From: Edaphobacillus lindanitolerans | GTDB taxonomy: Bacteria > Bacillota > Bacilli > Bacillales_A > Planococcaceae | Assembly (NCBI RefSeq): GCF_900156305.1 | Contig: NZ_FTPL01000001.1 | Coordinates: forward strand, 310,001 to 374,000 | Reading direction: 5' to 3' | Length of the DNA: 64,000 nt | Part shown: positions 53,566 through 63,432 of the stretch, one piece after another | Position numbering within the stretch: the stretch's first letter is position 1 | Layout: each line of letters opens with the position of its first letter | The notes under the pieces: generated by a model | What the model saw: the letters and a program-made list of their open reading frames with translations, nothing else | Database searches by the model: none | Told to the model about the DNA's origin: nothing | Program-made: the position numbers and the translations under genes

Positions 53566-54807
53566 ATGGCCGTAAAGAGCAACCGCTTTGCCCTTTACAT
53601 TCTCATGTTCAACATGTTCATTGCCATGTCGGGAATCGGGCTCATCATCCCGATCATGCCCGGTTTTCTGGATACATTCGGGGCGGCCGGCCAGGTGTTC
53701 GGTTTCCTCATTGCCACGTTTGCCTTCGCCCAGTTCCTCTTCTCCCCCCTGTCCGGAAACCTGTCGGACAAATATGGCCGGAAAAAGCTGATCATCTTCG
53801 GGCTCGTCGTTTTCGGTGTTTCCCAACTGATCTTTGGCCTTGCCGATCACCTCTGGGTTTTATTCGCCGCCCGGTTCCTGAGCGGATTCGGCTCGGCGTT
53901 CCTGGTGCCCCCGATGATGGCATTTGTCGCGGACATTACAACATTTGAAGAGCGCGGCAAGGGAATGGGCTGGCTCGGTGCATCGATGTCACTCGGCTTC
54001 ATGATCGGGCCGTCGATCGGCGGGTTCCTTGCGAACGTGAGCATCCAGTTCCCGTTCTTTGTGGCATTCGGGGCGGCGATCATTGCGGCAGTGTCATCGG
54101 CGTTCATCCTGCCGGACCCCCATGCCGCCAAGCAGCCGGTAAAAGAAATGGAGAAGGAAGAGAAAAAGGAAGGGATGCCCCGCGAGAATGTCATCATGCA
54201 GCTCAGGCGGTCGGCGTCGATGCCCTACTTTGTCCTGCTGATCATCATGCTCGTATTCTCGTTCGGCCTGGCCAATTTCCAGTCAACGATTTCGTTCTAT
54301 GTCGACAAAAAATACAATTACACGCCTTCTGACATCGCCGTCCTCCTCACGGTGGGCGGATTCATCGGCGTCATCGTCCAGACATTCGTCGTCGACCCTC
54401 TCTTCAAGCGTTTTGGTGAGATGCAGGTGATTCTGGTCAACCTTGCAGTGGCGGCAATCTCCATGATCGGGATCCTGTTCGTCCATACGTTTTGGACGAT
54501 CCTTCTTGTCGCCACGTTCTTTTTCACGGCTACTTCCCTTCTACGGCCGGCCATCAACACGCTCATTTCCAAAATGGCCGGAGACGGCCAGGGATTTGCT
54601 GCAGGACTCATGAACGCCTATATGAGCCTCGGCAACATGGTCGGACCGGCTCTTGCCGGCACCCTTTTCGATGTGAACATGGCCTATCCATACGTGGCCG
54701 GAATGCTCATCCTGTCCGGCTGCCTCACAATCTCCGCCGTGTGGTCATCGCGAAACCGGGAGCTGCTCCACCGCCTCCAAAGCCATAAAGTCCAGCCCGC
54801 AGGCTGA
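53566..54807 (+). CDS. MFS drug:H+ antiporter-like transporter (DHA1 family)
   Basis: 413 residues with twelve membrane helices and a basic/acidic central loop (KEMEKEEKKEGMPRE). Motif A is GNLSDKYGRKK (64-74) and motif C is GFMIGPSIGG in helix 5, the antiporter signature. It resembles NorA/Bmr-type multidrug exporters, but the substrate cannot be told. AAAGGAG lies 10 nt before the ATG. It is a single gene between two terminators. Confidence 0.88.
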   Translation: MAVKSNRFALYILMFNMFIAMSGIGLIIPIMPGFLDTFGAAGQVFGFLIATFAFAQFLFSPLSGNLSDKYGRKKLIIFGLVVFGVSQLIFGLADHLWVLFAARFLSGFGSAFLVPPMMAFVADITTFEERGKGMGWLGASMSLGFMIGPSIGGFLANVSIQFPFFVAFGAAIIAAVSSAFILPDPHAAKQPVKEMEKEEKKEGMPRENVIMQLRRSASMPYFVLLIIMLVFSFGLANFQSTISFYVDKKYNYTPSDIAVLLTVGGFIGVIVQTFVVDPLFKRFGEMQVILVNLAVAAISMIGILFVHTFWTILLVATFFFTATSLLRPAINTLISKMAGDGQGFAAGLMNAYMSLGNMVGPALAGTLFDVNMAYPYVAGMLILSGCLTISAVWSSRNRELLHRLQSHKVQPAG

Positions 54808-54838
54808 GGATTTCGTTTTGAACCTCATCGAACAAACT

Positions 54839-54887
54839 ATAAAGCCGGACAGCCGTCAGCGTGATGCTGATGACTGTCCGGCTTTAT
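54839..54887. terminator. Bidirectional terminator between MFS gene and the vWA operon
   Basis: ATAAAGCCGGACAG pairs with CTGTCCGGCTTTAT, with a second internal hairpin (GTCAGC/GCTGA). It ends both converging units. Confidence 0.9.
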
Positions 54888-54890
54888 CAT

Positions 54891-57467
54891 TCATTTATTT
54901 TTCCGCTTTGCATCGAGCAGCTTCTCTACGTGTGACGTTTCCTTCCCGCGACCCTCGCCCGGTTCGGCGCCTCTCCTCCGGAGTTTTATGGCATCCGCCG
55001 GGACTCCGAAACGGCGGAGCGTGATGTCGGCGAAGAACAGCAGCATGGACAGCAGCAGGAACCAATTCCGGACCGGCTTCATCTCAAGCTGCACTTGCCC
55101 GGGCGTCCTCAGGGCGTCGGCCGGATTGTCCAGCACCTTTCCGCCCGACGCGGCGGCCAATGCGGCCAGCAGTTCTCCGTCAGGCGCGCCCGGCCTGTAT
55201 TCATCACCGTACGGGACGGTCAGGCCGATTTTCGAGTAGGTTTCCCCGTCACCGGAAATCCTGAAAAACACAAGACCCGGCTGCGCGTCGAATCGGACAG
55301 TGGCACTTCCCGGACCGGTCGGATCGACAGAGGCTTCCAGTTCCCGCCCGTCCTCATCGATGACTGCCGCATCAATGAATGAGGAGGCACCGGTGCCGGT
55401 CACCCTGTAAGACCCGTCGGCATTTCTCCTCACCTCGAACGGCTCCTCCCGGAATGACGGCAGCATCCGGGCAGCCGCGGCTTTCCAGAAGCCGGGCCAC
55501 CCTTCCCATGACGTAAAGCCTCCGCTCCATCCGCCTGAGTCCGGGGTGTAGGCGATGGACCGGCCGAGGCCGTACCGCCACTCGGCCAGCACGGGATCCC
55601 CTTCAGGGCTCTCCATGATGACATCCGCGGCAGGTTTCACAGTCGTGGCAATATATGCATTCATCGTCGGCAGCTCCCCCGTAAGGATCCGCCAGCCCTC
55701 GGCTTCCCGGACAGCCGGGCGGAAAGGCTCATCCACGATATACGTCCGGGACAGCATCGCCGTCTCCCTCGACAGGATGGCCGGCACCGTGTCGGCACTT
55801 CGGACATCATAGAACCGGCCTGCTCCAAGGCCAGCCAGCTGTTCGAGCAGGATCCGGTCTGCATCCGAGCCGATTGCAACGGTGGACATCGTGATGCCGG
55901 ACGCTTCCGCCTCTTTCAGCACACCGCCGTAGTCCCCGGCTGCCGAAGACATCCCGTCGGTGAGCAGGATGATGTGCTTGCGCTGGACGTCCTGATCCGC
56001 CAGCCGCTCAACCGCCAGCTGCACGGCGGGAAAGATGTCCGTCCCCCCGCCCGGCGCAATCGAATAGATCTTCTCCAATGCATCCTTCGTGTCGCCGACC
56101 AGCTCTGTCCCGATCACCTCGATTGGCTGATCGTCAAATGCAATGAAGCCGAGCACATCCTCTTCCCGAAGGAGTGCGACGGACCTGGAGGCGGCCTCTT
56201 TGGCCATCTCGAGCTTGCTGCCGGTCATGCTGCCGGAACGGTCGAGTACGATCATGAGGCCAAGCGACGGGATGACATGCTTACCCGTCACATCCATGCT
56301 GACCGGAAGCAGCTCCTCGATCGGCGTTTCAAAATAGCCGCCGAGGCCGAAGCTCTCTTCCCCTCCGATCATCATGAATCCCGTGCCGAACGTCTTCACC
56401 GCCTGATTGATCAACCCCATCCGCTTTTCGCCGACGAGGTGCCCGGGCACATTGTCAAAGACGATCCCGTCATAGGCCAGATAAGAAGAAAGTTCATTCG
56501 GAAGCTGTCCGGCACCGATCCGGTCCACCTGGACACCCCCGCCCCCAATCCACTTGCCGGCCGGGCTCTCGGCTCCGTCCTGGCCGACGACCAGGAAGCG
56601 GGGCGGACCTTCGATTTCCGTGACGGCGGTCATCCGGTTGTTCTCAGGGACGCCGTCCCCCTCTGCAATGATCTGCACCTCATATTTGATGGACCCTTCA
56701 TCCGGCTGGACCTCAGTGAACGTAAAGCGGTTCTCCCCCGCGGCCAGCGTGATGTTCCGTTCCCCCGCAGGCCTGTCATCTTTGAACAGGAGCAGCCGGC
56801 CTGTCGTAGCGAAAGTCGAATCGACCGTCACGGTCAGCTCCATCGCTTCCCCTGCCCGGCCTGATGACGGAACTTCCAGCGAAGTCAGCGAGGCATCTTC
56901 TTTTTTCCGGCCGGACAGCACGGCCGCATCAATGGTAATGCCCGGGGGCAACGAGGAGCGGACATATCCGAGTGCATCGCCCCTCGTTTGTCTCCCGTCC
57001 GACAGAAGGACGATCCTTGCCGGATCTCCTGCTGCGGCCGCCGCTGCGTGCCGGATCGCCTGCTCCAGATTCGTCTCCCCGGTCCCCCCGGACGACCGCT
57101 CGTTTTTAAGCCCCCCGTCATCCCGCCCTTCCCGGACGGACCCAGCAAAGGACAGGACCCGGATTCCCGAATTCGGCGTCCGGCCATCTGAAGCTTCCGG
57201 CAGCCACGCGTCCACGTCCTCCTCCGAACCGGACATGGACGCGGAACGGTCTGCCAGGAAGAAGATTTTCTGTTCGTCGCTTCTGAGGAGAAGGAACGGG
57301 GAAGCCGCGGAGACGATCAGACAGAAAGCGGCCAGTGTCCTCAGAAGGAGCAGCACACGGGCACTGTGCCGCGGACCTTTGGCACTCCGCCGGTAGGTCC
57401 ATGCGAAGTAAACCGCGGCGGGTATGGCAAGCAGCAGCCAGAACGGCTGTTCAATACGAAAGTCCAC
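54891..57467 (-). CDS. Membrane protein with two vWA domains and a GATase-like domain
   Basis: 858 residues from the GTG at 57467, with GGGAGGTG 10 nt upstream. Two membrane helices (9-25, 38-60) come first, then a vWA-like domain with MIDAS Asp73/Ser75/Ser77 (LADRSASMSG), an Ig-like stretch (about 195-285), a class I glutamine-amidotransferase-like region (FLVVGQDGAE; MMIGGEESFGLGGYFE, 291-390), a second vWA domain with Asp409/Ser411/Ser413 (VLDRSGSMTG) and a last membrane helix near 810-825. No amidotransferase Cys is evident, so that region is probably structural. It overlaps the BatA-like gene by 17 nt and is the last gene of the operon. Confidence 0.85.
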   Translation of the reverse strand: MDFRIEQPFWLLLAIPAAVYFAWTYRRSAKGPRHSARVLLLLRTLAAFCLIVSAASPFLLLRSDEQKIFFLADRSASMSGSEEDVDAWLPEASDGRTPNSGIRVLSFAGSVREGRDDGGLKNERSSGGTGETNLEQAIRHAAAAAAGDPARIVLLSDGRQTRGDALGYVRSSLPPGITIDAAVLSGRKKEDASLTSLEVPSSGRAGEAMELTVTVDSTFATTGRLLLFKDDRPAGERNITLAAGENRFTFTEVQPDEGSIKYEVQIIAEGDGVPENNRMTAVTEIEGPPRFLVVGQDGAESPAGKWIGGGGVQVDRIGAGQLPNELSSYLAYDGIVFDNVPGHLVGEKRMGLINQAVKTFGTGFMMIGGEESFGLGGYFETPIEELLPVSMDVTGKHVIPSLGLMIVLDRSGSMTGSKLEMAKEAASRSVALLREEDVLGFIAFDDQPIEVIGTELVGDTKDALEKIYSIAPGGGTDIFPAVQLAVERLADQDVQRKHIILLTDGMSSAAGDYGGVLKEAEASGITMSTVAIGSDADRILLEQLAGLGAGRFYDVRSADTVPAILSRETAMLSRTYIVDEPFRPAVREAEGWRILTGELPTMNAYIATTVKPAADVIMESPEGDPVLAEWRYGLGRSIAYTPDSGGWSGGFTSWEGWPGFWKAAAARMLPSFREEPFEVRRNADGSYRVTGTGASSFIDAAVIDEDGRELEASVDPTGPGSATVRFDAQPGLVFFRISGDGETYSKIGLTVPYGDEYRPGAPDGELLAALAAASGGKVLDNPADALRTPGQVQLEMKPVRNWFLLLSMLLFFADITLRRFGVPADAIKLRRRGAEPGEGRGKETSHVEKLLDAKRKNK

Positions 57468-59214
57468 GTCTTCGCTGCACCTCCCATTCCGCCACGATCA
57501 ATCCGAGGACCAGCAGGATGAACGGCAATGCCGCTGAGGCTTTTTCCCTTTCGGCCCCGCGTCCCCCGTCCTCTTTTTCCTCGCCCGTGCTTCCCAAGGA
57601 GAATGAGGGCCCTGAGGCCGGATGCTTCTCTGAGTCAGGGAGGACCACCGCCATATACCTTTCCTCATCGCCCGACCTCAGCACATAGAGACCCGGTTTT
57701 TCCGGCGCCTGAAACCCACTTCCGGTCCCGGTCTCTTTCACATATTCCCCGGCCGCCGTAAACACTTCCCAGACGTCCCCTTCCTCCGGGGCGGGCACCG
57801 GCCTTCCTTCACCCGGAAGGAATGAGCCGAGGCCCCCCGTTTCCGCTGAATACCGGTTGACCGCACTCCACAGGAAAAGCGGGAAGGACGGGCGGAGCGC
57901 CCAGTCGGTCATGCCGGGATCGGCAAGCACGGCGATCCCTCCGTCGGCGGAACGCTGGACGAATGGACGGCCCCCTGCTTCGGCGGCTGTCGTGAATCCG
58001 TCAAACGGAGGATAAAGACCGGACACATAAACCCCTTCGGGTGATGCGAAGGAAAACAGCGGATCGGACGCCGATGAAACGGTGAGCTGCACATCGGCCG
58101 GCTCTCCGCTTTCTCGTCCGAACAGGACCGTCCGGTCACCGCGTTGCAGGAACAGCTTTTCGTCCGGCGTGAAGACGACCGCTTCTTCAGGAATGGAGCC
58201 TGCCTCATCCGGTGAAAAAGCAAATATCTCGAAGCCGGACGCCCTGAGCCCTTTGAGCAGAAGCTCGTGGAGCCTTGCGTCTGCATAGACCGGGAGCGGA
58301 CGCCCGCCGGATGCCGTGAAAGCCTCGTTATCCGGCTTGTAGCCGTCGTCCGTCTCCAGCAGCAGGGAAAATGCCGCTGCATCCGGAAGGCCGTCGATCC
58401 GGATATTCTCCGTGCTTCCGGCGCCGATTGTCCTGTTCACCGGCTTGCCGGCACGTTCCCCCTTCTCATCCCTCAGATGAAGCACGACCTGCTTTTCGTC
58501 GTCAGATTCATTGGACAGCCTGACGATTGCCGACGTCCGTGCCACGCCGAACGCATCCACCGATACATTGGCCGGCTCCTGTGAGGCTGCATGCACATGC
58601 CAGGAAATCCCGGGTGCCGAGGGCAATCCGCCCCTGTCCAGCCCGTCGGTGAACACGTGGACATTCGCAGGCTCCCCTTCGGTCGCCGAGACTGCGAATG
58701 CCAGCGTGCTCTCCATATGCTCGGGTGCATATGAGATCTTCAGGTTCCCGACCACTTCGAGCACTTCCTTTTTGTCTTCCGCCCTGCGCAACAGGATTTC
58801 GGGGCTCTCTCCGGCAAGGATGACCGTGAACCGGCTGTCACCTGATTCGCGGACGAGCTCCTCCATCGCTTTCCGATGATGCTCAAACACGGGTTCTCCC
58901 CGGTCTTCGGACATCATCGAGGCGGACGAGTCGATGATCAATAGGACTTCGCCGGTCTGTTCGGATGCTTTTGGGAACCGCGGGCCGAGCAGCAGGAAGA
59001 CGAGGAGGAGCAGAGCCGCCATCTGGAGATAAAACAGGGCATTCCGCCGCAGATGGCGCAGCATCGGGGTGGCCTCTGTGTGGCGGAAGCTTTCTTCCCA
59101 GAGCATCGTGCTTGGAACCGTCCGCTCTTCATAGCGTTTTGACAGAAAATAATACAGCAGCACAGCGGCCGGTATGACCGCCGTCCAGATCATGCCGGGT
59201 GAGCCGAATCCCAT
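57451..59214 (-). CDS. BatA-like membrane protein with vWA domain
   Basis: 587 residues. The N-terminal BatA domain has two membrane helices (8-24 and 62-77), then a vWA domain with Asp95/Ser97/Ser99 (IIDSSASMM), a long extracytoplasmic region and a C-terminal membrane helix (about 560-575). AAGGAGG lies 8 nt before the ATG. Bat-type proteins usually work with a MoxR ATPase and a DUF58 protein, both of which are encoded upstream here. Confidence 0.87.
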   Translation of the reverse strand: MGFGSPGMIWTAVIPAAVLLYYFLSKRYEERTVPSTMLWEESFRHTEATPMLRHLRRNALFYLQMAALLLLVFLLLGPRFPKASEQTGEVLLIIDSSASMMSEDRGEPVFEHHRKAMEELVRESGDSRFTVILAGESPEILLRRAEDKKEVLEVVGNLKISYAPEHMESTLAFAVSATEGEPANVHVFTDGLDRGGLPSAPGISWHVHAASQEPANVSVDAFGVARTSAIVRLSNESDDEKQVVLHLRDEKGERAGKPVNRTIGAGSTENIRIDGLPDAAAFSLLLETDDGYKPDNEAFTASGGRPLPVYADARLHELLLKGLRASGFEIFAFSPDEAGSIPEEAVVFTPDEKLFLQRGDRTVLFGRESGEPADVQLTVSSASDPLFSFASPEGVYVSGLYPPFDGFTTAAEAGGRPFVQRSADGGIAVLADPGMTDWALRPSFPLFLWSAVNRYSAETGGLGSFLPGEGRPVPAPEEGDVWEVFTAAGEYVKETGTGSGFQAPEKPGLYVLRSGDEERYMAVVLPDSEKHPASGPSFSLGSTGEEKEDGGRGAEREKASAALPFILLVLGLIVAEWEVQRRRGLSY

Positions 59215-59286
59215 GCCCCCGCCTCCTTCCTTTCCGGTCTTCGGCTTCTGATCGCCGTCCGGTCTTTTTCCCGCGTGGCCGTACCG

Positions 59287-60162
59287 TCAATGAATCCAGC
59301 CTGCGCGTCTCATCCGGACATTAATGAAATCCGGAATTCCGTTTGCCGGATCCGCCTCCAGCATCCTTACGCCGAAATCTGCACAGTAGCCTGCCAGTGC
59401 CTTCCGGTGCCCGTCCATGCGCTCTTCATATGAACGGATTGCCGCCGGTGTAAGCGACACGTCCACCGCATTTCCGGATTCTGAATCGAGCAGCCGGTAA
59501 TCCCCCGGAGTTGCCGGCCGTGCGGCTTCCTCGCCCGTGATGAGGATCAGCCTCGTCTCTCCGCCTGCGGCAAGCAGACGGAGGAACAATGGGCGTAGGC
59601 GGTCCGCAGGCTCCAGGCCGTCGGTGACGAGGAACCGGATCGTCGCAGGACTGCCGGCAAGTTCCCATGCCTCACCTGCAAAGGAACCCTGCCCCTGGGG
59701 CTCAGGCAGTCCGGACATCTTCCGGAGCAACATATTCCGGTGACGTGAACCCTTCCCGCCGAAGAGGGGCAGTGCGCCGCTGCCGGCGGTTCCGGCGGTA
59801 AAGTGGTCATCCGAAGAGAGGGAAATCAGTCCGAGTGCAACACAGAGCCTCCTTGTGAACAGCCACCGTCCGCCGCCGGACATCGACCGGGTCGAGTCCA
59901 GGATTACGGAGACCCGCAGCTCGCGCTCATCGTGGTAACGGCGGATATACAGCTTTTCGGTCCTGGCGAACACATTCCAGTCGATATTGCGGATGTCATC
60001 ACCCGGATGATACTCGCTGTACTCCGAAAAATCGGGAGAACTGCCGCTTCTGCGGGAAAGACCGGTTCCATGCTTCATGCCCCTGTAGCGGTGGACGGCG
60101 GCAAAACGGCTTCTCCCCAGGCGGGCGATCCATTCGGGGGGGAAGAATTCCTCCGGCTTCAT
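59287..60162 (-). CDS. DUF58 family protein
   Basis: 291 residues, soluble. The DUF58 signature GDDIRNIDWNVFARTEKLYIR spans about 54-74 and is followed by a vWA-like start LDSTRSM with Asp89, Thr91 and Ser93. The family is thought to be a target or partner of MoxR ATPases. It overlaps the moxR stop in an ATGA junction and precedes the BatA-like gene by 72 bp. Confidence 0.9.
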   Translation of the reverse strand: MKPEEFFPPEWIARLGRSRFAAVHRYRGMKHGTGLSRRSGSSPDFSEYSEYHPGDDIRNIDWNVFARTEKLYIRRYHDERELRVSVILDSTRSMSGGGRWLFTRRLCVALGLISLSSDDHFTAGTAGSGALPLFGGKGSRHRNMLLRKMSGLPEPQGQGSFAGEAWELAGSPATIRFLVTDGLEPADRLRPLFLRLLAAGGETRLILITGEEAARPATPGDYRLLDSESGNAVDVSLTPAAIRSYEERMDGHRKALAGYCADFGVRMLEADPANGIPDFINVRMRRAGWIH

Positions 60163-61142
60163 GAGCGCACCCCGGAGAGGACCCGTTCCAGAATTTTGGC
60201 GATCAGCCCGTCCGGCGAGATCTCCGAAGCTTCTCCTTCATAGCTGAGGATGAGCCGGTGGCGGAGTGCAGGTGCGGCAGATGCCCGGAGATCGGCAATC
60301 GAGACGTGGAATCTTCCTTCCGCAAGGGCGCGCGACTTGGCGAGGGCAATCAGGCTCTGAAGGCCCCGGGGTCCGCTGCCGATGCGGACGAAGCGCCCGA
60401 TTTCCGGCACGGTCCCTTCGTCCGGCCGGGTGGCCATGACGATCTGGACCGCCGCGCCCAGCATCTCTTCCGGCAGGATGACCGATCTGGCGAGTTCCCG
60501 GGCCCTGCGGACCCCTTCCGCATCCAGCACTTTCTTCAGCATGGGCGGTTTCTTTCCTGTCGTCCTCCTCATGATCTCCTTCATCTCTTCCGCGTCCGGA
60601 TAAGGGACGAGGATTTTGCTCGTAAACCGGTCGAGCTGGGCTTCCGGAAGCGGATAAGTCCCCTCCAGCTCGATCGGGTTTTGGGTGGCGAGGACAAAAA
60701 ACGGATCCGCCATTTTTCTCGTTTCCCCAAGCACGGTGACCGTCCGTTCGCCCATCGCCTCCAGCAGCGCACTCTGCGTCTTCGGCGTCGCCCGGTTGAT
60801 CTCATCGGCAAGGACCATCTCGCTGAACAGGGGACCTTCCCGGAACACAAACCGCTGGCCTCCGTCCGGCATGCGTTCGATGATGCTCGTGCCCGTAATG
60901 TCGGACGGCATCAAATCCGGCGTAAACTGGATCCTTGTAAAGCCGAGGTCCAGCACTTCCGAAAATGTCCGCACGAGCATCGTCTTCCCGAGCCCGGGGA
61001 GGCCTTCCAGCAGGGCGTGTCCCCCGGCGAGGATCGAGAACAGAATCAGGTCCACCGCCTCTTTCTGGCCGACAATGAACTTTCCGACCTCCTCGCGCAC
61101 TTCTCCGATCGCCCGCCCCATCTCCTTGTACTCTTCATTCAT
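60159..61142 (-). CDS. MoxR family AAA+ ATPase
   Basis: 327 residues. Walker A is GLPGLGKT (47-54), Walker B is LADEINRA (near 111-118), sensor 1 is FVLATQNPIELEGTYPLPEAQLDRF (a region of about 25 residues) and the lid contains ARSVILPEE. MoxR proteins act as chaperone-like remodelling ATPases on vWA-containing partners. Three vWA-type proteins are encoded next to it. AAGGGGG lies about 10 nt before the ATG; DUF58 is coupled downstream. Confidence 0.94.
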   Translation of the reverse strand: MNEEYKEMGRAIGEVREEVGKFIVGQKEAVDLILFSILAGGHALLEGLPGLGKTMLVRTFSEVLDLGFTRIQFTPDLMPSDITGTSIIERMPDGGQRFVFREGPLFSEMVLADEINRATPKTQSALLEAMGERTVTVLGETRKMADPFFVLATQNPIELEGTYPLPEAQLDRFTSKILVPYPDAEEMKEIMRRTTGKKPPMLKKVLDAEGVRRARELARSVILPEEMLGAAVQIVMATRPDEGTVPEIGRFVRIGSGPRGLQSLIALAKSRALAEGRFHVSIADLRASAAPALRHRLILSYEGEASEISPDGLIAKILERVLSGVRS

Positions 61143-61157
61143 TGCCGCAACGCCCCC

Positions 61158-62579
61158 TTATTCTCTCCGTTCCATGGAAGAGAAGTAGTCAGATAGTACT
61201 TTCTGCAGATCTTCCGGCAGCCCGAGCCGTCCGGCGTCTTTCAGGTAGACATCCCTGTATTCGCCGAACGCTTCAACGTACGGCCGAACGGACCCCTTTT
61301 CCGCTGCCACCGCGCCTTTCCTTCCGGTACCGCCGGGAGGGGCCGGACCGGTGTCCGGAATCGGGGCACGGTCATCCAGAACCGGCGGAGGCGTACTGAC
61401 AAAGTCCCGGCTCCCGGATCCCATTCCGCCTGCACCGGTACCGGTTCCGGGTTCATCCGGTCCGCGTCCGTTCCCGCCGCTTCCTTCGCCGTTCCCTTCA
61501 CCCTTTCCTTCGCCGTCTCCCTCTCCGCCGCCCGGACCTTTCCCGTCTCCAGATTCACCATTGCCCTCCCCGGATCCTTGGCCTCCATCTCCCGAAGAAG
61601 CGCCGTCCTGCGGCCCCTGTTCTCCCGCGTCCCCGGTCTTTCCCGACGAAGGTGGCGGCTGGCCGCCCTGATCCCCGTGTTCAGTTTCTCCATCACCATG
61701 ATCGCCCGCCTCCGCTGCCTCTTCCGGCGGCCGGATTGCGATCCCGCTGTCCGACGCCGACCGGCCAAGACCGGCAAGTTGCTCATCCGCATCGCCGGCA
61801 ATCTTGGCGAGCGCTTCGGCAGCCTCTGCATCCGAGATGGTATGCCCCCCGTCCGACGGTCGCTCCCCAGCTTTTTCCCCAAGCCGATCCCGCAGACTCA
61901 GTTCCCGCTGAAGCTTGACCGCCTCCCCGATTGCCTCTTCCGGAGCAGTTGCACGGTCAAGACCGGCGGCCAGGTCGGCAAGCCGGTCACTGAGATCGTC
62001 ATCCGCACGGCCCCGCAGCTTCTCGACTTCCTTTTTCATGGTCGAGACGATCTCCCGTTCCGTCTCGTCCTCCCTCGCCTCCTGCTGGGCGGGCGACGGG
62101 GACAGCTGAAGCAGGAAAAGAACACAGAAGCCGGAGCCGATCCATGCCGCGGTGCGGCGTTCCATCCAGCGGCCCTTCGTCCTCCGGAATTCCGAAAGGG
62201 CCCGGTCAGACCGTCCGGCGGCCTCACGCATCAGTTGCTCTTCCAGCGTGCCCCCGTTACCCGGCAAGGAGCCTGCGGCCAAAATCAGATTGTGAGGCAC
62301 ATGCCGGTCCAATGCCCGGAGCGCCTCCTTCCTCATCGGCCTGGTGTTCACCGATAAGGCAAACTTTGCCGCAAAAGCGGCTGCCGCCGCTGCCGCTGCC
62401 CAGGCGCCATAGCCAGGTAGTACGAAAAACCGGCTGGCCAGCAGCATGGCCGAGGCCGCCCAGATGCCCCAGGCCATTCCGCCCAGCGCCTGTCTGGCCA
62501 TCCACTGTGCCCGAATCCGTGCAAGCGCTTTTCTGATGGCACCGTCAAGCTGCTTCCTGCTGTCCGCTCCGCCTTTCAA
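61158..62579 (-). CDS. Membrane protein with long Gly-rich region (MoxR operon)
   Basis: 473 residues, start TTG at 62579 immediately after the permease stop; the ribosome-binding site (GGCGGG) is weak, so the start is uncertain. Three hydrophobic segments (35-52, 58-76, 146-160) are followed by a charged helical part, a Gly/Glu/Asp/Ser-rich low-complexity region (291-390, mostly short repeats such as GEGNGE) and a folded C-terminal tail (VRPYVEAFGEYRDVYLKDAG). The tail resembles the end of proteins found in other MoxR operons (DUF4175-like), but I cannot confirm a family. Confidence 0.75.
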   Translation of the reverse strand: MKGGADSRKQLDGAIRKALARIRAQWMARQALGGMAWGIWAASAMLLASRFFVLPGYGAWAAAAAAAAFAAKFALSVNTRPMRKEALRALDRHVPHNLILAAGSLPGNGGTLEEQLMREAAGRSDRALSEFRRTKGRWMERRTAAWIGSGFCVLFLLQLSPSPAQQEAREDETEREIVSTMKKEVEKLRGRADDDLSDRLADLAAGLDRATAPEEAIGEAVKLQRELSLRDRLGEKAGERPSDGGHTISDAEAAEALAKIAGDADEQLAGLGRSASDSGIAIRPPEEAAEAGDHGDGETEHGDQGGQPPPSSGKTGDAGEQGPQDGASSGDGGQGSGEGNGESGDGKGPGGGEGDGEGKGEGNGEGSGGNGRGPDEPGTGTGAGGMGSGSRDFVSTPPPVLDDRAPIPDTGPAPPGGTGRKGAVAAEKGSVRPYVEAFGEYRDVYLKDAGRLGLPEDLQKVLSDYFSSMERRE

Positions 62580-62580
62580 T

Positions 62581-63432
62581 TTAGTTTCCCGCCTTCATAT
62601 TTACACGGAGCTTCTTCACTGCGATGAACACCGAAAGGATGATCAGCGACGTGTAAAATATCAGATAGATGATCCACACCGGGAACTCGATGCCCGTCAT
62701 GTCGGACAAAATGTTTCCCGAACCCGGCGAGAGCAGAGACGCCACGACGACTGCAGGGTTGATCGACGCCCAGAAGTGGGCCATCGGTGACGGCCCGGCC
62801 GAGGAGCCCGCAAAGCCAAGCGAGGCGGTAAATACGGAAAGGAATCCTGTGACCGCCGTCAATGCGAGCATGGTGCCGTAAGTCGCGATCATCGCGACGG
62901 CCGTCTTGCGGATGAGCGTCGAAAACATGACCCCCACACTTCCGATGGCAAGGGTCGTCAGCAGAAAATAAAACAGCATGAGCGCGAGCTGGGCCGGCGA
63001 AATTCCTCCGAAAAGGAAAACGAGGCTGTAGATCGGCAGGCTTGACACAATCATCAGGGCAAGAAAGGCAATGGACGACAGCAGCTTGCCCAGGATGATC
63101 TGATAAGAGGTCTGGGTGGTCGTCAACAGCATGTTGAGCGTCTGCTTTTCCCGTTCGGAGCTGATGGAGCCCGCCGTGAGGCCCGGTGTGATGAAGAGCA
63201 CGAGCGCAAGCTGGATATAGGTGAGGATCGTGAACAGGATGAAGCTTTCTTCCGTGTTCAGGAAGCCGCCCCCGGTACCCGGGGCATCCAGCGTCGTCAT
63301 GAGGTAGAGGAACCCGAACACGAACAGGCTCATCGCCGCAAGGTAGAAAAGGATGCCGACAAAGCTTTTCGGGGATCTGAAACGGAGCTTGATCTCCTTC
63401 ATCAGGACAGGATTTGAAAACTTGGTGTTCAT
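62581..63432 (-). CDS. ABC transporter permease (ABC-2 type)
   Basis: 283 residues with six membrane helices. The pattern SSEREKQTLNMLLTTTQTSYQIILGKLLSS (about 90-119) is typical of ABC-2 permeases related to the NatB/GldF group. The start overlaps the ATPase stop in an ATGA junction. With the upstream ATPase it would form an exporter of unknown substrate. Confidence 0.9.
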   Translation of the reverse strand: MNTKFSNPVLMKEIKLRFRSPKSFVGILFYLAAMSLFVFGFLYLMTTLDAPGTGGGFLNTEESFILFTILTYIQLALVLFITPGLTAGSISSEREKQTLNMLLTTTQTSYQIILGKLLSSIAFLALMIVSSLPIYSLVFLFGGISPAQLALMLFYFLLTTLAIGSVGVMFSTLIRKTAVAMIATYGTMLALTAVTGFLSVFTASLGFAGSSAGPSPMAHFWASINPAVVVASLLSPGSGNILSDMTGIEFPVWIIYLIFYTSLIILSVFIAVKKLRVNMKAGN

